The notes beneath the pieces are model-generated. The model saw only the letters and a program-made list of their open reading frames with translations. It did no database searches and was not told where the DNA came from. The position numbers and the translations under genes were made by a program. From G963662605 sp963667005 (GTDB taxonomy: Bacteria; Bacteroidota; Ignavibacteria; Ignavibacteriales; Ignavibacteriaceae), in contig OY762937.1 in the NCBI GenBank assembly GCA_963667005.1, forward strand, positions 2,232,001-2,296,000: a stretch of DNA of 64,000 bases, written 5' to 3'. Below are positions 18,965 to 25,773 of this stretch, one piece after another. Numbering within the stretch: position 1 is the stretch's first letter; each line of letters begins with the position of its first letter.

Positions 18965-20224
18965 ATGGAGCGGTTGCTAAAGATTCCGCAATCTTCAAAA
19001 AAAGTGCTCGGCTTTCTATTGATTGCCGGATTTGTTTTCGCGTTGGGAATGTATTACATCCCTCAGAGACCTGCATTTAGTGACGAAGTATTATATCATC
19101 TTCCATTAGCCCGGCAATTTTATCAGAACCCGCCGCTCTCTGTCATAATGGGGAATGAATATACTGCTGCGAACACTCCACTGCCATACATAGTTAGTGT
19201 CGGGGTGCTGAAAATTTTACGTTTAACGCCTGATATTTATACTCTTCGAACCATCAATCTTTTGGTATACATAGTAATTGTACTTCTTCTCTTTTATGGA
19301 CTATTGAAGCATGACACATGGATACTCATTATTATGGCGTGCAATGTATACTTGCTTAAATCAGCAGTATTGTATTATATGACGGATTGGGGAATATTAT
19401 TCTTTTGTGTTTTTCTAATCTTATTGAAATTTGGCAAGAATTTGCAAAAACCGAAACCGATGGTGTTACTTGTTCTTTCAGGTCTATTTGCTATCATGTC
19501 ACAACAGTTTTATCTGATGCTTCCTGTCGCACTAATTACAGGCGCCTTAATCCGGAACAATTTCCGGATAGACTCAAATCTCCGGCCGTACATGGTTATG
19601 ACACTGGCGACTTTATTGCTGCCGATACTGCTTTTCATTAAGTGGGGTGGAATCACTCATCCGAATTTTAATGGCTATAACCCGATTTCATTTGCACCTA
19701 CCAACATTACTGCTGTTTTGTGTATTGTGGGGTTTAATTTGGCTCCGTTTGCACTATATAGAGTAGTAAGAGTAAAAAAAATATACTGGACTTTAGCTGT
19801 ATCAGCATTATTGCTCGGGATATTGCTCTCTCCAACGTATGAACATTATTGGTATAAAGGGGCGATTGTGGGAATCACATTCCGCCTTATTGATACTTTG
19901 ACGATGCATAACGCGATTGGCACAAAGTTGATTACTTCTTTCTTTGTCTACCTCGGCTTGTGCACGTTCCGTGAATCATTCAGGCTCCGGGCAAAGGATA
20001 TTCAGGTACTCGTTCAGCAAATATCTGTCGTTTTATTTGCAGTATTGTACATGTTCACATCACATATCAGTGAGCGGCATGTAGCACCGATGATTTTTTT
20101 GCTCTATCTCATGTTTTTGCCGCGGCTTCAGAACAGGAAGATAATAATTCTATGGGCGGTCGTTCAATTTGTAGTAGGTATAGTGTATGTCAATCATCTC
20201 TTCCATGATTTAACCCTACTTTGA
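18965..20224 (+). CDS. GT-C-type integral membrane glycosyltransferase-like protein
   Basis: This 419-residue protein has about ten transmembrane segments. After the first one, an extracytoplasmic loop carries FSDEVLYHLPLARQFYQNP, an acidic DE motif at the place where GT-C glycosyltransferases have their catalytic Asp, followed by YTAANTPLPYIV and LRTINLLVY. The loop order (DE...H.P.A...Y, then T.P..Y, then LR..N) is reminiscent of the eukaryotic ALG10/DIE2 glucosyltransferases, but the match is short and from memory. Predicted role: transfer of a sugar from a polyprenyl-phosphate donor to a surface glycan. It follows the O-antigen ligase by 4 bases. Confidence 0.6.
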   Translation: MERLLKIPQSSKKVLGFLLIAGFVFALGMYYIPQRPAFSDEVLYHLPLARQFYQNPPLSVIMGNEYTAANTPLPYIVSVGVLKILRLTPDIYTLRTINLLVYIVIVLLLFYGLLKHDTWILIIMACNVYLLKSAVLYYMTDWGILFFCVFLILLKFGKNLQKPKPMVLLVLSGLFAIMSQQFYLMLPVALITGALIRNNFRIDSNLRPYMVMTLATLLLPILLFIKWGGITHPNFNGYNPISFAPTNITAVLCIVGFNLAPFALYRVVRVKKIYWTLAVSALLLGILLSPTYEHYWYKGAIVGITFRLIDTLTMHNAIGTKLITSFFVYLGLCTFRESFRLRAKDIQVLVQQISVVLFAVLYMFTSHISERHVAPMIFLLYLMFLPRLQNRKIIILWAVVQFVVGIVYVNHLFHDLTLL

Positions 20225-20252
20225 TAAACAATTTCGATTAATGTTTGATGTT

Positions 20253-20437
20253 CTTAATACTTTTATCAAAAGTATTAAGGTGATAGTCTTCCAGTCATCG
20301 CCGCTTACTCCGGCTTTGTAACATAAATGCCGGAGGAAAGTACCTTTACGAGTGGACATTTGATAGTATCTTATATGAAAAAATTTCCCCGTTTTTGGTT
20401 ATTTTTGCGTCTGTCAGCATAAGAGACAAATATGCTG
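20253..20437. repeat. three inverted repeats in one intergenic region
   Basis: Between the GT-C gene and the TPR membrane gene are three hairpins: CTTAATACTTTT/AAAAGTATTAAG with a 3-base loop (20253-20279, perfect 12-base stem), CTCCGGC/GCCGGAG (20308-20314 with 20329-20335) and CAGCATA/TATGCTG (20415-20421 with 20431-20437). The first may help end the upstream operon although no T-run follows. Together they could form a structured leader for the gene at 20477; no known riboswitch class is recognised. Confidence 0.5.
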
Positions 20438-20476
20438 AGTGATTGAGATTCCATCTATTGGTAAAATTCGAAGAAA

Positions 20477-22216
20477 TTGAAAAAGTTTAAACAAATATTG
20501 AAAAAAGTCATTTCCGGCCATTTCCTTCCGGTCATGTTTCTTATAATCATTCCTATAGTGTTATACTATCCCTCAATTAAGTATAACTTTACGGGCACAG
20601 ATGATATACAACTAATAGGAACGAATCAGCCATTCTACAAGCATTTGAGTAATGTATTCCATATGTTTAAAACGAACTCATATGTAAGTCCAAATAATAT
20701 TGATTTTTATCGTCCGGTGCAGATGATGTCTTTTATTGTAGACACTCAATTTCAATCGGAAGAAAAACCTCTTGTCCCATACCATGTAACTGCTTTAATC
20801 CTGCACATAATTTCTGTTCTGCTTCTGTACTATCTGCTTGTCAAATTTCAGGTCGATAGGATTGCGGCATTTCTACCAGCCAGCATATTTGCTGTTCATC
20901 CGCTTATGACAGCTTCTGCCGTTTGGATACCGGCAAGAGGTGATCAGCTCGCCGCTATCTTTACGCTTTTGGCTGTTATTACTTTCATTCGGGTGCAGGA
21001 AGGAAAGAAGTACTTTGCTCCCTTACATATGTTCTTTTTCGCTTGTGCCATCTTTTCCAAAGAGACAGCCGCAGTAACACCGGTTATCTTTTTACTTGTT
21101 GATAAATTTTTGCTTAAAAATAAGATATTCACCTGGAAAAATACGTTCCTGGCTATTTTCTGGTTTAGTATAGCAGTGATATATTTTTCAATGAGGAGTT
21201 TTGGCTGGTCACGCGATTATCCCGAAGGAATGCTGACCGGGTGGACTGCATTTGCAAAAAATATTCCGGCTTTGCCGATTCTTCTTTCCAAAGTCTTTCT
21301 TCCGATTGATCTTTCAACGTATGCCGTTTTCAAATCATGGTCGACGTTTTCCGGTTTATTAATAATGCTTATTCTGGTGCTTTTCATTTTCCTGGATAAA
21401 AAAAGGCGGAACATCTACATTTTTGGGACTCTTTGGCTTTTATTTGCTTATTCACCGTATATGTATTTTAGAATGCCATACGCGGAATCCGGGAGGGAAT
21501 ACTTTGAATCCTGGGCATATTTCCCCGTTATGGGAATTGTGCTTGCTTTGGGAATTATCTTAAATACATTTCTGGAATCCCGGAGGTTTGCTTTACTATG
21601 CGGTGGGTTAGCGATCATTACTGCATTTTTAGCACTGAGCGCCTCGGTTCATGCTAGTGATTTTGAGAATCCTTATGCATTTGCAGATTCAGCTCTACGA
21701 AGTTATAATTCAAATGCGTTTGCGTATCTTGACCGGGGGCAATGGAAGTTCGACAACCGGCAACCTATAGAAGGTATTAAAGATATTACAAGGTCAATTA
21801 ACCTTTGCCCGCAGAATGAACTTGCGCTTTTTATCAGGGGGACTTATTATTTTTACACCCGGAGATACGGCGAAGCAAGAAATGATCTGCAGAAAGCAAT
21901 CGAGATTGACGCAGCATATCTTCAAGCTTATATTATGCTGGGCTGGGTTAATTTTATTGATAAGCAGTATAATGCTGCAATCGACAATTTCAATATGGCG
22001 GTAAAACTCAATCCGGCATCTTCATGGAGCCGTTTTGTTAGGGGAAAGGTATACGAGGAAATTGGCGATTACGAGAATGCACTTGATGATATTTCGACTG
22101 CATCATTCATGGAAGACAACAACAGTGCTTTTCAGAAAGATTTAAATAATGTTAAACAAAAATTGCATCAGCAGAAAGCAAGGGAAGAAGAACTGTCAGA
22201 AGAGCCTGACAAATAG
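20477..22216 (+). CDS. TMTC-like GT-C membrane protein with C-terminal TPR repeats
   Basis: The 579-residue product has about ten transmembrane segments in residues 1-400 and three to four tetratricopeptide repeats at about 415-565. The membrane part shows the TMTC/O-mannosyltransferase-like pattern: an acidic first loop (YNFTGTDDIQLIG), FYRPVQMMSFIVDTQF, PYHVTALILHIISVLLLY and AVHPLMTASAVWIPARGDQLAA. Such proteins are predicted glycosyltransferases using polyprenyl-phosphate sugars. The only start that keeps the basic N-terminus and first membrane helix is TTG at 20477; a stop codon lies 15 bases upstream in frame, and no ATG is available before the first helix. The highly charged tail (REEELSEEPDK) is cytoplasmic or periplasmic. 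Confidence 0.7.
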   Translation: MKKFKQILKKVISGHFLPVMFLIIIPIVLYYPSIKYNFTGTDDIQLIGTNQPFYKHLSNVFHMFKTNSYVSPNNIDFYRPVQMMSFIVDTQFQSEEKPLVPYHVTALILHIISVLLLYYLLVKFQVDRIAAFLPASIFAVHPLMTASAVWIPARGDQLAAIFTLLAVITFIRVQEGKKYFAPLHMFFFACAIFSKETAAVTPVIFLLVDKFLLKNKIFTWKNTFLAIFWFSIAVIYFSMRSFGWSRDYPEGMLTGWTAFAKNIPALPILLSKVFLPIDLSTYAVFKSWSTFSGLLIMLILVLFIFLDKKRRNIYIFGTLWLLFAYSPYMYFRMPYAESGREYFESWAYFPVMGIVLALGIILNTFLESRRFALLCGGLAIITAFLALSASVHASDFENPYAFADSALRSYNSNAFAYLDRGQWKFDNRQPIEGIKDITRSINLCPQNELALFIRGTYYFYTRRYGEARNDLQKAIEIDAAYLQAYIMLGWVNFIDKQYNAAIDNFNMAVKLNPASSWSRFVRGKVYEEIGDYENALDDISTASFMEDNNSAFQKDLNNVKQKLHQQKAREEELSEEPDK

Positions 22217-22281
22217 GCTTTTCACTTGGGATATTTTTGCCGGGCTTCGTATCTTGCAATATTCACTTATATAATTTCAAC

Positions 22282-23037
22282 ATGATAAGAAAAAGTCACA
22301 TAGCAGTAGTGCTTCCTGCATATAATGCAGCTAAAACCTTAATAGAAACGTATAATGAAATTCCGATGGATATCGTTGATGAGGTTATTCTTGTGGATGA
22401 TGCTAGTACGGATGAAACAACAAAAATTGCTGCTCATCTGAAACTTCAACTTATTGTGCATGAAAAGAATAAAGGATATGGCGGGAACCAAAAATCATGT
22501 TATGAAGCAGCACTCAAGACAAAAGCCGATATAATCATAATGCTGCACCCGGATTATCAATACACTCCCAAATTAATTTCCGCTATGGCACATCTATTAG
22601 AATCAGGCGAATTTGATATCGTTCTCGGTTCACGCATTCTGGGCGGCAAAGCAATGAAAGGCGGTATGCCGGTTTATAAATATATATCAAACCGTTTTCT
22701 TACCCTTTGTCAGAATCTGCTTATGGGTGCCAAACTGTCGGAGTATCACACCGGATATCGCGCCTATACCAGAAAAGTTCTTGAAAACCTCCCTTGGAAG
22801 AATAATTCTGATGATTTCATCTTTGATAATCAATTCCTATCTCAGGCGATTTATTCGGATTTCAGAATCGGAGAAATTACCTGTCCTACAAAATACTTTA
22901 AGGAAGCCTCCTCAATTAATTTCAGGCGAAGTCTGAAATACGGACTTGGTTGCCTGGCGACTGCTTTTGTCTTTAGGCTGTCGAAAATGAATCTTGCCAA
23001 GCCGCATATTTTCGATTTTGACCGAAGAAATTCGTAA
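22282..23037 (+). CDS. family 2 glycosyltransferase (dolichol-P-sugar synthase-like)
   Basis: The 251-residue protein starts with IAVVLPAYNAAKTL and continues with VILVDDASTDET, the nucleotide-sugar-binding motif of GT-A family 2 enzymes. HPDYQYTPKLI contains the DxD-like metal site (HPDYQY), and LGSRILGGKAMKGGMPVYK is typical of the DPM1/polyprenyl-phosphate glycosyltransferase subgroup. No membrane helix is clear. It could supply the polyprenyl-phosphate sugar donor for the GT-C proteins encoded just upstream, which is inference from context. The ATG at 22282 is preferred to an upstream TTG at 22237 because the family fold begins directly after it. Confidence 0.85.
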   Translation: MIRKSHIAVVLPAYNAAKTLIETYNEIPMDIVDEVILVDDASTDETTKIAAHLKLQLIVHEKNKGYGGNQKSCYEAALKTKADIIIMLHPDYQYTPKLISAMAHLLESGEFDIVLGSRILGGKAMKGGMPVYKYISNRFLTLCQNLLMGAKLSEYHTGYRAYTRKVLENLPWKNNSDDFIFDNQFLSQAIYSDFRIGEITCPTKYFKEASSINFRRSLKYGLGCLATAFVFRLSKMNLAKPHIFDFDRRNS

Positions 23038-23047
23038 TCGGATTTAA

Positions 23048-23150
23048 GTATCATTAACTAAAGTTACAAAAAAGCACCTTTTGAGTGTTATTAGCCGCTA
23101 TTTGAAGAGGTGCGCATCTTTATTTCCTTTGATTTTACGTATCATTAACT
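23048..23150 (+). repeat. 12-base direct repeat upstream of the ATP-cone kinase
   Basis: GTATCATTAACT occurs at 23048-23059 and again at 23139-23150, with similar flanks (GATTTAA and GATTTTAC before, TAAA or AAAG after). The second copy lies between the TTTG and the TAAATTAA of a probable promoter, the position of an operator. Between the copies is a weak GCACCT/AGGTGC hairpin. Confidence 0.6.
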
Positions 23151-23158
23151 TAAATTAA
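23128..23158 (+). promoter_or_regulatory. putative promoter of the ATP-cone kinase gene (TTTG-N19-TAAATTAA)
   Basis: TTTG at 23128-23131, a 19-base spacer and TAAATTAA at 23151-23158 fit the Bacteroidota promoter layout. The start codon follows at 23210 with a GGAG ribosome site shortly before it. Confidence 0.45.
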
Positions 23159-23209
23159 GAAATACTGGAAAAATTATTTTTTCAATAAAGTCAGTTATTT
23201 GGAGATGCT

Positions 23210-24553
23210 ATGGGAAAATTTCAACATGTTATTAAAAGGACAGGTGTTATCGTGCCTTTTAATACTGAAAGAATTACGAATGCTATTTACCGTGCGGCAG
23301 TAGCTGTCGGAGGACGTGATAAAAATATTGCGGCTGAATTGAGCAAAAAAGTCGTTGCCATGCTCGAAGCTACTTATGAAGAAGGATACAAACTGAATAT
23401 CGAAGAAATTCAGGATGTGGTAGAAAAAGTGCTGGTTGAAAATGGTCATGCTAAAGTTGCGAAAGAGTACATTTTGTATCGTGATGAAGCAAACCGCAAA
23501 CGGCAGAAAGATTCAAAGCACTTCTCAAAGCCTGCCGAGGAAATTCCGTGGGCTAAAATCTGGCATTCACTTGACTGGGCGGTTTCCCATGAACTGCATA
23601 CGTCATCTTCTTTGAATGAGCGCATTAAAGGCGGCCATTTCGCACACATCGTACACGAATCTGAGTCGGCTTATGAGACACAGCTCGACACTGCAGCCGA
23701 AATGATCAAAGAGCGGGGTGCCGAACTCAAGATGGTTATGGTCAGCGGCCCTTCCTCATCAGGAAAAACTACTACAACATTTAAATTAGAACAGCGCCTA
23801 AAGAAAATGGGAATGAGCTTCGTTCCGCTTATTGTTGACAATTACTTTTTTGATCTCGAAATGCATCCGAAAGATGAATTCGGCGATTACGACTTTGAAA
23901 CACCACAAGCCCTTGATCTTGAATTAATTAACGACCATCTGGTTCGCCTTGCGAGAGGTGAAGAAGTGAAGATTCCGTACTATGAATTCAAAATAGGGAA
24001 AAGGTACTTAGATAGAACACCTTTGCAGATAAAAGAGAACGAAGTTCTCCTTATTGATAGCTTGCATGGATTGTACCCCGAATTTAGCAAAGCAATTCCG
24101 GCTGAACAAAAGTTTAAACTCTATCTTGAACCGTTACTCCAGATGAAAGGTCCGGATAACAAATATTTCCGTTGGACGGATCTCCGGCTTATCCGTAGAA
24201 TGCTTCGTGATTCAGTACACCGTGCATACGATCCTGAGCAGACGTTGTTGCATTGGCATTATGTGCGTTCAGCAGAAAAACGCAATATCCTCCCATACTG
24301 CTCAACGGCAGATTATATTGTTAATACATCTATGCCGTATGAAGTACCTATTTACCGTGCAAGATTGTTGGATAAATTCATCGAATGGGAAAAGAAATAT
24401 GCAAATGATCCGCTGCGGGTTGATGCATTTGAAAGAGCTGCAAGAGTCAGGAAAATGCTCTCCGCGGTTGAGCCTATCTCAGACGATTCACCGGTACCGG
24501 GAGATTCAGTTCTTCGCGAATTTATTGGTGGAAGTATAATAAACGTTCACTAA
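23210..24553 (+). CDS. ATP-cone domain fused to a uridine kinase-like nucleoside kinase
   Basis: Residues about 1-95 form an ATP-cone (VIKRTGVIVPFNTERITNAI ... EIQDVVEKVLVENGHAKVAKEYILYR), the regulatory nucleotide-binding domain known from ribonucleotide reductases and NrdR. Residues about 160-400 form a uridine kinase/phosphoribulokinase-type P-loop domain: MVMVSGPSSSGKTTT (Walker A near 180), FVPLIVDNYFFD (substrate-binding Asp) and LLIDSLHGLYPEF. A linker (about 100-160) contains HSLDWAVSHELHTSSSL. Predicted role: phosphorylation of a nucleoside under allosteric control by ATP or dATP. The C-terminal 50 residues are of unknown function. Transcribed alone from its own promoter, with a direct repeat overlapping it. 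Confidence 0.8.
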   Translation: MGKFQHVIKRTGVIVPFNTERITNAIYRAAVAVGGRDKNIAAELSKKVVAMLEATYEEGYKLNIEEIQDVVEKVLVENGHAKVAKEYILYRDEANRKRQKDSKHFSKPAEEIPWAKIWHSLDWAVSHELHTSSSLNERIKGGHFAHIVHESESAYETQLDTAAEMIKERGAELKMVMVSGPSSSGKTTTTFKLEQRLKKMGMSFVPLIVDNYFFDLEMHPKDEFGDYDFETPQALDLELINDHLVRLARGEEVKIPYYEFKIGKRYLDRTPLQIKENEVLLIDSLHGLYPEFSKAIPAEQKFKLYLEPLLQMKGPDNKYFRWTDLRLIRRMLRDSVHRAYDPEQTLLHWHYVRSAEKRNILPYCSTADYIVNTSMPYEVPIYRARLLDKFIEWEKKYANDPLRVDAFERAARVRKMLSAVEPISDDSPVPGDSVLREFIGGSIINVH

Positions 24554-24593
24554 ATCAGCAGTTAAGCGATAGTATTATACATCATTTATATAG

Positions 24594-24681
24594 TGAACTC
24601 ACCTCGTCCCCTCTCTTTCTAAGAGAGGGGAAAGCCCGAAGATGCAAATTGATTTGAATTCCGGTGGCTGAGGTGAGTTCA
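24594..24681. repeat. 88-base composite palindrome, possible dispersed intergenic repeat
   Basis: The outer arms TGAACTCACCT (24594-24604) and AGGTGAGTTCA (24671-24681) are perfectly complementary. Inside lies a second perfect hairpin, CCCCTCTCTT-TCT-AAGAGAGGGG (24608-24630). A run of T follows the right arm, so the unit could also end transcription of the kinase gene. The layout is like REP/MITE-type intergenic palindromes. Confidence 0.75.
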
Positions 24682-24808
24682 TTTTTTTTATGATAATACT
24701 CTTTAATGTATCTGAATAGAGCATTTTTTTTTATTTTTTCCCTGTCTCAAGAAATCCCTATTTTGAATTGCTGAATTGAAAATTTTTAGAATTAATGGAA
24801 TTGTTAAA

Positions 24809-25261
24809 ATGGGCTTAAAAGAAAAAGTTACCGAAGAAATGAAATCCGCAATGAAATCCGGCGATAAAGTCCGCCTTGAAACTGTTCGTTCATTGCGTGC
24901 GATGATACTTGAATTTGAAAAAAGCGGAATTGAACGCGAAATAACTGCTGATGACGAAGCTAAGATGTTGAATTCGGCCGTAAAAAAGAGAAAAGAATCC
25001 ATTGAGCAGTTTTCTGCCGCGGGCAGAACCGAACTGGTCGCCAAAGAAGAAGCCGAGTTGAAAATATTAATGGAGTTTATGCCCAAACAGCTTACCGAAG
25101 AAGAAATTGAAGCAGAAGTAAAAAAGACTGCTGCAGAATTGAACGCGACAGGTAAAGAGCATTTCCCGTTGCTTATGCCTGCGGTTATGAAGGTATTAAA
25201 GGGCAAAGCTGATGGAAAGTTAATTCGTTCTCTTGTTGAAAAAACTTTAGGTATGAATTGA
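24809..25261 (+). CDS. YqeY/GatB-related protein
   Basis: This 150-residue protein matches the YqeY family along its full length: MGLKEKVTEEMKSAMKSGDK, the KKRKESIEQF helix, LMEFMPKQLTEEEIE and the C-terminal DGKLIRSLVEKTLG. The fold resembles the tail of the GatB subunit of the tRNA-dependent amidotransferase; its precise role is unknown, probably tRNA-related. The ATG at 24809 is chosen because the family begins here; a TTG further upstream would add residues not seen in the family. It ends in a 4-base overlap with the CvpA-like gene, so YqeY, CvpA and MutS2 form a coupled unit. Confidence 0.9.
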   Translation: MGLKEKVTEEMKSAMKSGDKVRLETVRSLRAMILEFEKSGIEREITADDEAKMLNSAVKKRKESIEQFSAAGRTELVAKEEAELKILMEFMPKQLTEEEIEAEVKKTAAELNATGKEHFPLLMPAVMKVLKGKADGKLIRSLVEKTLGMN

Positions 25262-25773
25262 ATTACATTGATATTATAATTATCGGAGTTTGTGCCATAG
25301 CCTTTTTATTGGGCTTTAAGGACGGCATAATCCGGAAAATCATCGGAACAGTCGGGTTCTTTCTGGCAGTAATTATTGCCATCCGCTTTTCTCCGTTTGG
25401 AGGTAAAGCCGTTAGCGCTATCACGTCAATCGAACCGGAATTCGCGGAAGTATTAGGCGGTTTCCTGATATTTATACTTATAATCGTTTTAACTTCGGTT
25501 GTGAAAAGACTCGTTCATCCACATGATAAGGTCAACAATCTGTTGAATAAGATCATCGGTGGAATTGCAGGCGTTCTTCAAGTCCTTATTTTCCTCAGTG
25601 CTATTTTTTATCTAACCGGAAAATTTAACTTTCCGTCCAAAGCAGTGCAGGATAAATCACTGACTTATTCTACCGTGCAGGGAGTTCTTCCGAAAGCGAT
25701 TGACCTTCTTTCCTCGGTTAAGCCGAAGACACCTATTTTGCCATCAGTAAAACCGGACAAAGACTCGATTTAA
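25258..25773 (+). CDS. cvpA: CvpA family membrane protein
   Basis: The 171 residues show four hydrophobic segments and the CvpA pattern NYIDIIIIGVCAIAFLLGFKDGIIRKI at the start (positions 2-28), a middle glycine-rich helix and LNKIIGGIAGVLQVLIFLSA. CvpA proteins are linked to colicin V production, envelope stress and purine-related phenotypes; their molecular action is unclear. The start is a TTG overlapping the YqeY stop (TTGA at 25258-25261), and the stop overlaps the mutS2 start (TAATG at 25771-25775), both signs of translational coupling. The C-terminal 35 residues are Lys/Pro-rich and probably soluble. Confidence 0.8.
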   Translation: MNYIDIIIIGVCAIAFLLGFKDGIIRKIIGTVGFFLAVIIAIRFSPFGGKAVSAITSIEPEFAEVLGGFLIFILIIVLTSVVKRLVHPHDKVNNLLNKIIGGIAGVLQVLIFLSAIFYLTGKFNFPSKAVQDKSLTYSTVQGVLPKAIDLLSSVKPKTPILPSVKPDKDSI

